Of a stretch of 38,256 nucleotides of DNA, positions 1 through 6,302 are shown in pieces. The notes beneath the pieces are model-generated. The model made no database searches and had not been told where the DNA came from. It saw only the letters and a list, made by a program, of their open reading frames with translations. This DNA comes from an uncultured Mycoplasmatota bacterium. Lineage in GTDB: Bacteria > Bacillota_I > Bacilli_A > RF39 > UBA660. The stretch spans positions 1 through 38,256 of the forward strand of contig CANPBV010000002.1 in assembly GCA_947572405.1 (NCBI GenBank). The letters run 5' to 3'. Within the stretch, counting starts at the first letter, position 1; each line of letters begins with the position of its first letter. Made by a program: the position numbers and the translations under genes.

Positions 1-62
1 TTCTATTTTATCATGTCCTTATTTTTTCTGTCTAATTTATTATAACCGATCCAATAAGTAGT

Positions 63-78
63 TTATCATCGATGATAA
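63..78. promoter_or_regulatory. 16-bp perfect palindrome upstream of ABC ATPase gene (candidate operator)
   Basis: The sequence TTATCATCGATGATAA is perfectly self-complementary, with its centre between 70 and 71. It lies about 46 bp before the ATG of the ABC ATPase, in an AT-rich leader. A dimeric regulator site is the obvious reading, but no regulator is encoded next to it in the window. A short hairpin in the leader RNA is an alternative. Confidence 0.4.
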
Positions 79-124
79 GTATTCAAAGATTTTCGCCATT
101 AACTATATTGAAAGAGAGGTCATA

Positions 125-832
125 ATGATGGAAAAGAAAAAAAGTATGAATTCAGAAACAAAAATAAATAAGGATAATATATTGCTTTCTATTCAAAACG
201 CAAGTTACCAGTATAGTGATGCAGAAGAAGATGAGTATGCACTAAAGAATGTAAGTTATGATTTTGAAAAAGGAAAAGTATATGCTATACGAGGAAGAAG
301 TGGAACAGGAAAAACAACTTTGCTATCTTTAATTAGTGGTTTAGAAAGATGTACCGAAGGAAGTATAGTATTTGATGGCAAAGATTTAAAAGATATAAAT
401 TTAGATTATTATCGTAATCATGAAATTGGTATAGTTTTTCAAAGTTATAATTTACTGCCATTTATGACTGCAAGCGAGAATATTATTCTATCAATGGATG
501 CTAGTGGAATAAAAATAGGAAATAAAAAAGAAGAAGCAATTAAACTTATGAAAAGCGTTGGCTTAAAAGAAACATATGCTAATCGTAAAGTTTTAAGAAT
601 ATCGGGAGGGGAACAACAAAGAGTTGCAATAGCTAGAAGTCTTGCCTATAATCCTAAAATGATTGTTGCTGATGAGCCAACAGGAAATCTTGATAAGCAA
701 ACCGAAAAAGAAATTTTAGAAATATTTAAGAAATTAGCTCATGAAGATGGAAAGTGTATAATAATTGTTACTCACTCTCCTAATGTTTGTGAGTCTGTGG
801 ATCAAGTTTATGATTTAAAAAAGGTTAAATAA
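125..832 (+). CDS. ABC transporter ATP-binding protein (LolD/MacB-type)
   Basis: A 235-residue ATPase of the lipoprotein-release/antimicrobial-peptide export class, which normally powers a FtsX/MacB-type permease from the cytoplasmic face. Visible motifs are Walker A (GRSGTGKTT, about residue 57), the Q-loop (VFQSYNLLPFMTASENI), the ABC signature (ISGGEQQRVAIARSLA), Walker B (MIVADEPTGNLD) and the switch His (VTHSP). Length is normal for the family. ATG 125 is directly followed by a second ATG at 128; a GAGAGG site lies just upstream. The expected permease gene does not follow. A ribosome-binding-like AGGAGAT at 838-844 is followed by ATG then immediately TAG, so the partner may have been lost. 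The substrate cannot be told from the sequence. Confidence 0.9.
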   Translation: MMEKKKSMNSETKINKDNILLSIQNASYQYSDAEEDEYALKNVSYDFEKGKVYAIRGRSGTGKTTLLSLISGLERCTEGSIVFDGKDLKDINLDYYRNHEIGIVFQSYNLLPFMTASENIILSMDASGIKIGNKKEEAIKLMKSVGLKETYANRKVLRISGGEQQRVAIARSLAYNPKMIVADEPTGNLDKQTEKEILEIFKKLAHEDGKCIIIVTHSPNVCESVDQVYDLKKVK

Positions 833-1142
833 GAGAAAGGAGATAAAATGTAGATAAAATTACAATTTATCTCAAAGATTAAAATTATTAGGTACAAAAC
901 TATAAAATAAGGATACATTTGATTGGGCAAAGCAAATTCAATCCATTGGGTAGCATCTGAAATCACTTAGTTGTGAAATCAGATGCTTTTGCTATTTGAG
1001 GAGTAATATTATAAAAATAGAGAATTTTCTCTATAATAGGGAACTGGATGCTAATAGATTTTATTTTTTGTACTACATATAGAAAAGCTTTCCATAGCAG
1101 AAGATATTTATTAAAATAAAGAAAAAAGGAATTGTAGTGACA
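833..1142. other. 310-bp intergenic region, no intact gene
   Basis: No intact gene is seen here. It starts with an AGGAGAT-like site followed by ATG-TAG (849-854), possibly the scar of a lost permease gene. It also holds a terminator-like hairpin at 952-990 and a short inverted repeat (ATAGAGAA/TTCTCTAT) near 1016-1033. The rest is AT-rich sequence with stops in all frames. Confidence 0.5.
952..990 (+). terminator. Intrinsic terminator-like hairpin after the ABC ATPase
   Basis: The arms AGCATCTGA (952-960) and TCAGATGCT (979-987) pair perfectly. Further in, CAC/GTG pairs close a short loop after a 3-nt internal bulge. A TTTT run follows. It lies about 120 bp after the ATPase stop. Confidence 0.55.
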
Positions 1143-1707
1143 ATGATGGGAAATGAGCTATATTTAAGACAAATATCAGCGCTTGTCCACTTTGATGATC
1201 CAGAATTAAAAGAAGACTTTTGTAAGCAAAATAAGGTTTTAGCAATGGCTTCTGTTCAACTTAGGATACCAAACCGGTTAATTTATTTAAAAAATACAAG
1301 CAAATGAAGAGTCTGAAATGGAACATAATTATAATGAAAGAAGGGTTTTAATAAATCCTGTTATTATATCTAGAGAAGGACTAACAGAATATTGGAAAAC
1401 GTGCGCGAGTTTTGAGGATAACACGGGGCATGTTTATAGACCATATAGGATTGTAGTAGAATATCTTGATCGTACAGGAAAAAAACAAGTAGAAACATTT
1501 GAGGGATTTGAAAGTACCGTATTGTTACATGAATATGATCACTTAAATGGAATTCTTCATATTGATATAGCTGATCAAATACTTGTTAAACCAGCAAAAG
1601 AGAGAAAAGTCTGACGACAAATACATGATTATAATGTTATTTTCAAAGAAGGGGATTATGAAACGCTATTAAAAGAAAAAAATACCTTAATTTGTGAAAA
1701 AAAGTAG
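1143..1707 (+). pseudogene. def: Peptide deformylase pseudogene (frameshift plus in-frame stop)
   Basis: This is a decayed formylmethionine deformylase, which removes the N-formyl group from new proteins. The 5' part (1143-1307, 54 codons) reads LAMASVQLRIPNRLIYLKNT, matching the G-x-A-A-x-Q-x-G...R-IIYLKN region, but the canonical Gly/Ala/Gln motif is eroded. A frameshift near 1300 moves the reading to the frame of 1318-1614, which has RVLINPVIISREG, a degenerate EGCLS motif (KTCAS, metal-ligand Cys kept) and HEYDHLNG (HExxH zinc site kept). After the TGA at 1612-1614 the same frame runs 30 more codons (including YNVIFKEGDYETLLKEKN) to TAG at 1705. At least two disabling lesions and a weakened first motif argue for a pseudogene. 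A second, intact def elsewhere is expected. Confidence 0.85.
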
Positions 1708-1714
1708 GTTTGAT

Positions 1715-1743
1715 TTGAAAAAAATATAGAATTATGCTATAAT
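1715..1743 (+). promoter_or_regulatory. Sigma-A-type promoter for first lipoprotein gene
   Basis: The -35 element TTGAAA (1715-1720) and -10 element TATAAT (1738-1743) are separated by exactly 17 bp. A TG dinucleotide one base before the -10 makes it an extended -10 promoter. The gene's AGGAGGGG site and ATG follow within 20 bp. Confidence 0.75.
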
Positions 1744-1763
1744 TTAAAACAGGAGGGGATTTT

Positions 1764-2228
1764 ATGAAAAAAACAGTAGCAATTTTATTTCTTTGCGTTT
1801 GTATAGGAATTTCTACTGGATGTGGGGAGAAAAAGAAAGAAGAAACAAAAGTGGTTGAATGTACACAAACACAAAGTTTATCTGCTTATGAAATCAAATC
1901 GAATTTTAAAATTACAGCGAAAGGTGAAGTTGTAGAAAAAGTAGAAGCGACTGAAACATATACATCAGAAGATGCTTCTATCATAGACCAATTGGAGCAA
2001 ACATTAAACCTACAATATGAAAGCTTAAATAGTTCGTATGGTGGATATACACATAAAGTTACAAAGGGAGAAAAACAAGTATCTGCTTCTGTAACCATTG
2101 ATTATAGTAAATTTGATTCTAAAAAATTCGCAACAGATAAAAAACTAGAAGATTATATTAAAAATGATCATTTAACTTTAGACGGTGTTATCAAACGTTA
2201 TCAATTAAATGGAGCAACTTGTAAATGA
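1764..2228 (+). CDS. Lipoprotein, first of a tandem paralogous pair (YehR/DUF1307-like)
   Basis: A 154-residue predicted lipoprotein. It has a Lys-rich start, a hydrophobic stretch and a lipobox (STGC) with the lipid-bearing Cys at residue 20, so it should be anchored on the outer face of the membrane. The mature part has a CTQTQ motif near its start, the segment YGGYTHKV, then SVTIDYSKFD, and it ends NGATCK. The two non-lipid Cys residues (near residue 32 and at the C-terminus) could form a disulfide. It resembles YehR/DUF1307 lipoproteins by the pattern V-x-I-D-Y-S-K, but this is from memory and the function is unknown. It has its own extended -10 promoter and its own terminator. The gene at 2326 is clearly its paralogue. 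Confidence 0.8.
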   Translation: MKKTVAILFLCVCIGISTGCGEKKKEETKVVECTQTQSLSAYEIKSNFKITAKGEVVEKVEATETYTSEDASIIDQLEQTLNLQYESLNSSYGGYTHKVTKGEKQVSASVTIDYSKFDSKKFATDKKLEDYIKNDHLTLDGVIKRYQLNGATCK

Positions 2229-2236
2229 TTTATTTG

Positions 2237-2260
2237 AAAGACTATGAAATATAGTCTTTT
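2237..2260 (+). terminator. Intrinsic terminator after first lipoprotein gene
   Basis: The arms AAAGACTAT (2237-2245) and ATAGTCTTT (2251-2259) form a perfect 9-bp stem around a GAAAT loop, with a short T run after it. Confidence 0.7.
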
Positions 2261-2301
2261 ATTATCGATACAAAAAGAGTGAAAATTTTGTGAAAAAATG
2301 A

Positions 2302-2307
2302 TATAAT
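2302..2307 (+). promoter_or_regulatory. -10 element for second lipoprotein gene
   Basis: A perfect TATAAT at 2302-2307 lies about 24 bp before the start codon. The -35 at the expected distance (GTGAAA, 2279-2284) is poor, so activity would depend mostly on the -10. Confidence 0.5.
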
Positions 2308-2325
2308 GAATAATGAGGAGGAAAG

Positions 2326-2793
2326 ATGAATATGAAAAAAATGTTGTCAGTTGTATTATTGCTTTGTGTTAGTGTCGGAATTGTATCAGGATGTGGAGCA
2401 AAAAAGAGAACAGTTGAATGTACAACAACTCAAACTTTATCAGATTATAAATTAAATGCTACTTATAAAATTTATGCAACAGGAGATGTTGTTGATAAAG
2501 TAGAAACCATAGAAGTTGTGGATTCATCTAATGAATCAGTATTAAAAGAATTTGAATCTACTCTTAATGCACAGTATGGAAACAATGACAAACGATACGG
2601 TGGTTATGACTACAAAGTCACAATTGATGGTTCCAAACTAGAAAGTAAGGTAACCATTGATTATAGCAAAGTAGACATGGATAAAATGGTTAGTGATAAC
2701 AGTGCAATGAAAAGCTTTTTAAATAAGAAAAATCGCTTAACAGTAGAAGGTGCTACTTCGATTTATGAAGCAATGGGAGCAACTTGTAAATAA
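2326..2793 (+). CDS. Lipoprotein, second of a tandem paralogous pair (YehR/DUF1307-like)
   Basis: A 155-residue lipoprotein with signal peptide and lipobox VSGC (lipid Cys at residue 23 from ATG 2326; ATG 2332 is an alternative start). It shares with the preceding protein the TVECTTTQTLSDYK block, the GDVVDKVE segment, YGGYDYKV, KVTIDYSKVD and the terminal GATCK, which indicates a tandem duplication with divergence. The paired Cys residues (just after the membrane anchor and at the C-terminus) are kept, which supports a structural disulfide. Each copy has its own promoter and terminator, so the two can be expressed independently. Function is unknown beyond the lipoprotein call. Confidence 0.8.
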   Translation: MNMKKMLSVVLLLCVSVGIVSGCGAKKRTVECTTTQTLSDYKLNATYKIYATGDVVDKVETIEVVDSSNESVLKEFESTLNAQYGNNDKRYGGYDYKVTIDGSKLESKVTIDYSKVDMDKMVSDNSAMKSFLNKKNRLTVEGATSIYEAMGATCK

Positions 2794-2815
2794 CTCATTT
2801 TGAGTTATTTTTTTA
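2789..2815 (+). terminator. Intrinsic terminator overlapping the second lipoprotein stop codon
   Basis: AATAACTCA (2789-2797) pairs with TGAGTTATT (2801-2809), followed by a long T run. The stop codon TAA (2791-2793) lies inside the left arm. Confidence 0.8.
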
Positions 2816-2844
2816 ATTTTTTTATCATATTCTTAAGGAGAAAC

Positions 2845-2873
2845 TTAACAAGCAAGAAGAAACATGATATACT
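2845..2873 (+). promoter_or_regulatory. Promoter for murD
   Basis: TTAACA (2845-2850) and TATACT (2868-2873) are 17 bp apart, directly upstream of the AGGAGGG site and ATG of murD. Confidence 0.65.
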
Positions 2874-2892
2874 TTTTTAGGAGGGTGAATAC

Positions 2893-4224
2893 ATGTTCGA
2901 ACAGAAAAAGATATATATCATGGGAATGGCTAGAAGTGGCTATGAAGCTGCTAAAATTTTGGTCCAGTTCCATAATGAAATTTTAATCACTGATGAAAAA
3001 GAGCAGGACGAAAATCAAGTAAAAGAACTAGAAAAATTAGGTGTTAAAATAATAATCACAAATAAACAAGAGGATTATTTGGATGATACCTTTGATTTGG
3101 TTATTAAAAATCCTGGTATTCGATTTGATACCCCTTGCATAAAAAAAGCAGAAGCACTTGGCATTAAAATTATCAACGAAGTAGAACTAGCTTATCATTT
3201 TTTGCCAAAAAATGCGCATATTATTGCAGTTACTGGATCAAATGGAAAAACAACAACAACAACACTTATTTATGAATTTTTAAAAGAAATGAACGTGCCA
3301 GTTCATTTGGGTGGAAATATTGGATTTCCAATGTGCTCTTTAATTAAAAATGTAAAAGAAGGAGATTATATTGTACTTGAAATTTCAGCGCAACAACTTC
3401 ATGATATGTATGATTTTAAAACAGAAGTTTCAGTATTAACCAATTTGACTCCAGTACATATTGATTTTTTTGGAAACTATGAATACTATCAGGAAATGAA
3501 GAAAAAAATATTTATGAATCATACATTATCAGATATGGCAATTATTAATTTAGACGATGAAGCAGAAATCGCTTTGACAAATGATATCAAATCAAATAAA
3601 ACATATTTTTCGATTAAAAAAAGTGCGACTTCTTATTATAAAGATGGTGCTATATATTATGGAGATGAAAAAGTTATAGATACAAATGATATTCGAATTC
3701 AGGGAAAACACAACTATCAAAATATCATGTGTGCTATTATTGCTACGAAACGTTTTGGAATTCCAAATGACGTTATTAGAACAGTTCTTTCTCGCTTCGC
3801 AGGAGTAGAACACAGACTAGAATTTGTAGCGAAAATAAAGGGAAGAGAATTTTATAATGACTCAAAGGCAACCAATGTGAAATCTACCGAAATTGCTTTA
3901 GGATCTTTTGACAAAGCCATGATTTTATTATTAGGTGGACTAGATAGAGGACATTCTTTTGAAGATTTAAAAGATGATATGCGATATGTAAAACATGTAG
4001 TTTGTTATGGAGAAACGAAAAATAGAATTAGAGAATTTTGTGAATCTATGAATAAAGATGTAACAGTAGTTGATACCTTAAAAGAGGCTACTAAGGTTGC
4101 ATATAATTTATCAGAAGAAGGAGAAGTAATTCTATTATCTCCAGCTTGTGCTTCTTTGGATCAATATGAATCATTTGAAAAACGCGGAGAAGACTTTAAA
4201 CAAGCAGTGGAAGCATTAAAGTAA
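2893..4224 (+). CDS. murD: UDP-N-acetylmuramoyl-L-alanine--D-glutamate ligase
   Basis: A 443-residue Mur ligase that adds D-glutamate to UDP-MurNAc-L-Ala in the cytoplasm, the second ATP-dependent step of the peptidoglycan stem. The N-terminal Rossmann part has GMARSGYEAAKIL. The ATP-binding loop GSNGKTTTT is at about residue 116. The conserved central block reads EISAQQLHDM, where many MurD proteins have E-(L/S)-S-S-F-Q-L. The HRLE signature (GVEHRLEFV), YNDSKATN, LLGGLDRG and LLSPACASLDQYESFEKRG identify MurD rather than MurC, E or F. Length is usual. The gene has its own promoter and terminator and is not in a dcw-type cluster, so the organism keeps its wall genes dispersed. Confidence 0.95.
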   Translation: MFEQKKIYIMGMARSGYEAAKILVQFHNEILITDEKEQDENQVKELEKLGVKIIITNKQEDYLDDTFDLVIKNPGIRFDTPCIKKAEALGIKIINEVELAYHFLPKNAHIIAVTGSNGKTTTTTLIYEFLKEMNVPVHLGGNIGFPMCSLIKNVKEGDYIVLEISAQQLHDMYDFKTEVSVLTNLTPVHIDFFGNYEYYQEMKKKIFMNHTLSDMAIINLDDEAEIALTNDIKSNKTYFSIKKSATSYYKDGAIYYGDEKVIDTNDIRIQGKHNYQNIMCAIIATKRFGIPNDVIRTVLSRFAGVEHRLEFVAKIKGREFYNDSKATNVKSTEIALGSFDKAMILLLGGLDRGHSFEDLKDDMRYVKHVVCYGETKNRIREFCESMNKDVTVVDTLKEATKVAYNLSEEGEVILLSPACASLDQYESFEKRGEDFKQAVEALK

Positions 4225-4247
4225 GTGATTTTATTCACTTATTTTTT
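4222..4247 (+). terminator. Intrinsic terminator overlapping murD stop codon
   Basis: TAAGTGA (4222-4228), which begins with the stop codon itself, pairs with TCACTTA (4235-4241) and is followed by six Ts. Confidence 0.75.
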
Positions 4248-4254
4248 AAAGTTT

Positions 4255-4264
4255 GTGCTATAAT
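4255..4264 (+). promoter_or_regulatory. Extended -10 promoter for eno
   Basis: TATAAT at 4259-4264 is preceded by TG at 4256-4257, an extended -10. The -35 region overlaps the murD terminator and is weak, so the promoter starts right at the end of the upstream terminator. Confidence 0.55.
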
Positions 4265-4298
4265 GAATAAGGATAGATAATTAAGAAAGGATGATACA

Positions 4299-5528
4299 AT
4301 GTCAAAAATAAAAGACGTAATAGGAAGAGAAATATTAGATTCAAGAGGAAATCCTACTGTAGAAGTAGATGTGATTTTAGAAAGTGGAATTGTTGGTAGA
4401 GCCGCTGTTCCAAGTGGTGCCTCAACTGGAGAAAGAGAAGCATTAGAATTGCGCGATGGTGGAACTCGCTATATGGGAAAAGGAGTTTTAAAAGCTGTTA
4501 GTAATGTCAATGGACCTCTTAGAGATTTGGTGCTTGGAATGGATGTTTTAGATCAAAAAGCATTAGATTATAAAATGATAGAAGCAGATGCAACTGAAAC
4601 AAAATCAAAATATGGAGCCAATGCAATTTTAGGAATTTCTATGGCCGCATTAAAAGCAGCTGCTTTATATGAAGAAAAACCTCTTTATGAATATGTTGGA
4701 GGAGGTATGAAATTACCTGTTCCAATGATGAATATTATTAATGGTGGAGCTCATGCTGATAATAAATTAGATTTTCAAGAATTTATGATTATACCACAAG
4801 CAGATACCATTCATGAAAGAGTTCAGATTGGAGCAGAAGTATTTCACAATTTGAAAAAAGTATTGAATGAAAAGGGACTTGCAACTGGTGTAGGTGATGA
4901 AGGAGGATTCGCGCCTGATTTAAATAGCAATCAAGAAGGTTTTGAACTCATTATGGAGGCAGTCAAAAAAGCAGGCTATACATCAGATGATGTTAAGCTA
5001 GCAATTGATGTGGCTGCTAGTGAATTTTATAAAGATGGAAAATATGAATTAGTTGGAGAAGGAAGAAGTTTAACAACAGAAGAACTCGTTACATACTATG
5101 AAGATTTAATTTCAAAATATCCAATTATTTCAATAGAAGATCCAGTCGATGAAAATGATTGGGAAGGATTTACATTGATTACAGAGCGATTAGGAGATAA
5201 AATACAACTCGTTGGAGATGACTTATTTGTTACAAATAAAAAGTGTCTACAAATGGGAATTGACAAACATGCTGGAAATGCAATTTTGTTAAAAGTAAAT
5301 CAAATAGGGACTATTACAGAGACAATCGAAACTATTGAACTAGCAAGAGAACATGGATATGCAACAATTATTTCTCATAGAAGTGGAGAAACAGAAGATA
5401 CTACTATTGCAGATTTGGCAGTTGGTCTTAATCTTGGCCAAATTAAAACAGGTTCTATGTCTAGAACAGATAGAATTTGTAAATATAATCAATTAATGAG
5501 AATCGAAGAAGAAATTGCAAGAGACTAA
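4299..5528 (+). CDS. eno: Enolase (2-phosphoglycerate dehydratase)
   Basis: A 409-residue enolase that interconverts 2-phosphoglycerate and phosphoenolpyruvate in glycolysis. Visible signatures are DSRGNPTVEVDV, the mobile loop VPSGASTGEREALELRDG, GDEGGFAPDL (catalytic Glu region), SIEDPVDENDWEGF (metal ligands), VGDDLFVTN, KVNQIGTITETIE (catalytic Lys) and SHRSGETEDTTIADLAVG. The C-terminus stops at EEIARD, about 20 residues shorter than enolases such as B. subtilis Eno (around 430), but the catalytic core is complete. An AAGGATGA-type ribosome binding site precedes ATG 4299. It is monocistronic, between its own promoter and a terminator that spans the stop codon. Confidence 0.97.
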   Translation: MSKIKDVIGREILDSRGNPTVEVDVILESGIVGRAAVPSGASTGEREALELRDGGTRYMGKGVLKAVSNVNGPLRDLVLGMDVLDQKALDYKMIEADATETKSKYGANAILGISMAALKAAALYEEKPLYEYVGGGMKLPVPMMNIINGGAHADNKLDFQEFMIIPQADTIHERVQIGAEVFHNLKKVLNEKGLATGVGDEGGFAPDLNSNQEGFELIMEAVKKAGYTSDDVKLAIDVAASEFYKDGKYELVGEGRSLTTEELVTYYEDLISKYPIISIEDPVDENDWEGFTLITERLGDKIQLVGDDLFVTNKKCLQMGIDKHAGNAILLKVNQIGTITETIETIELAREHGYATIISHRSGETEDTTIADLAVGLNLGQIKTGSMSRTDRICKYNQLMRIEEEIARD

Positions 5529-5545
5529 CGTTTCTTGCTTTTTTT
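5517..5545 (+). terminator. Intrinsic terminator with eno stop codon in its loop
   Basis: GCAAGAGAC (5517-5525) pairs with GTTTCTTGC (5530-5538), with one G-T wobble, and seven Ts follow. The stop codon TAA forms the loop. Confidence 0.75.
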
Positions 5546-5581
5546 AATGGTTATGTTATGATAATAAAAGGAAGTGATGAA

Positions 5582-6208
5582 ATGTTATTATTAAACGTTC
5601 CTTATGAGGAAAAAGAGGAAGCAAAAAAATTAGGTGCTAAATGGAATCCAGAAATTAAAAAATGGTATGTTACAAATCCTAAAACATATGGAAATTTTTT
5701 GAAATGGATAGAAGGTGGGGAAGTTTCTTATATTTTGTGTGATGAACTATATCTGGTAGAAGGAAAAACACAATGTTATCGTTGTAAACAACAAATCTCA
5801 GTGATTGGATATGGGATCAAAAAGATGGTAACTTTATATGAGGACGATATAGAGTTCATAGATGGAACCATTCATATTGGAAGTATAATAGACCCAATTC
5901 CAGAAACATTATTAAAATATATTCAAAAACATTATAATTATAAAATGAGATATTCTAAAACAATAGGTGATCAATATTTGGCGAATGGTTGTCCAAATTG
6001 CGATTCTTTACAAGGAAATTTCTTTCTTTTTCAAGAAGTAGACTCTCCATTTTTTATCGATTCGGATGAAACAGCTTCCAATTTAACGCTTTATAAAATA
6101 AAATTGCCATATGATTTGGTATTAAGAAATGTCGAAGTTGGATATGGAAGTGAAGATGACAGAATTGAAAAATGCGCAAAAATAATATCGTTAGATATCC
6201 GTTTATAA
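5582..6208 (+). CDS. DUF5710-domain protein with zinc-ribbon-like cysteines
   Basis: A 208-residue cytoplasmic protein of unknown function. The first ~40 residues (LNVPYEEKEEAKKLGAKW, then KKWYV) match the DUF5710 motif, a small domain often appended to topoisomerase- or DNA-processing-type proteins. Residues beyond that contain CYRC and, about 70-80 residues later, CPNC, which could bind one zinc ion as a split ribbon. No membrane segment is seen. I chose ATG 5582 because AGGAAGTGA (5569-5577) sits at the right distance; the reading frame could start at 5558 but that ATG lacks a good site. A weak promoter (TTGCTT...TATGAT) overlaps the eno terminator. The domain call is moderately sure; a role in nucleic acid binding is a guess. 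Confidence 0.7.
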   Translation: MLLLNVPYEEKEEAKKLGAKWNPEIKKWYVTNPKTYGNFLKWIEGGEVSYILCDELYLVEGKTQCYRCKQQISVIGYGIKKMVTLYEDDIEFIDGTIHIGSIIDPIPETLLKYIQKHYNYKMRYSKTIGDQYLANGCPNCDSLQGNFFLFQEVDSPFFIDSDETASNLTLYKIKLPYDLVLRNVEVGYGSEDDRIEKCAKIISLDIRL

Positions 6209-6217
6209 AATTTCTTG

Positions 6218-6249
6218 TAAAATTCATGTAAATCCTATGAATTTTATTT
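6218..6249 (+). terminator. Intrinsic terminator-like hairpin after the DUF5710 gene
   Basis: TAAAATTCAT (6218-6227) pairs with ATGAATTTTA (6237-6246), a perfect 10-bp AT-rich stem with a 9-nt loop, then a short T run. Confidence 0.5.
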
Positions 6250-6275
6250 AGATTTTTGCCGATTTTTAGTATAAT
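6247..6275 (+). promoter_or_regulatory. Promoter for the FtsK/SpoIIIE gene
   Basis: TTTAGA (6247-6252) and TATAAT (6270-6275) are spaced 17 bp apart. An AGGAGGT ribosome binding site and ATG 6303 follow. Confidence 0.6.
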
Positions 6276-6302
6276 GGATATAGTGAGTCTAGGAGGTATA
6301 TC

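Noticed and set aside
1612..1614. Possibility that TGA codes for Trp (Mycoplasma/Spiroplasma code), which would rescue the deformylase
   Set aside because: TGA ends several clear genes (for example 2226-2228, rsmE) and Trp is written TGG throughout, and the frameshift upstream would remain.
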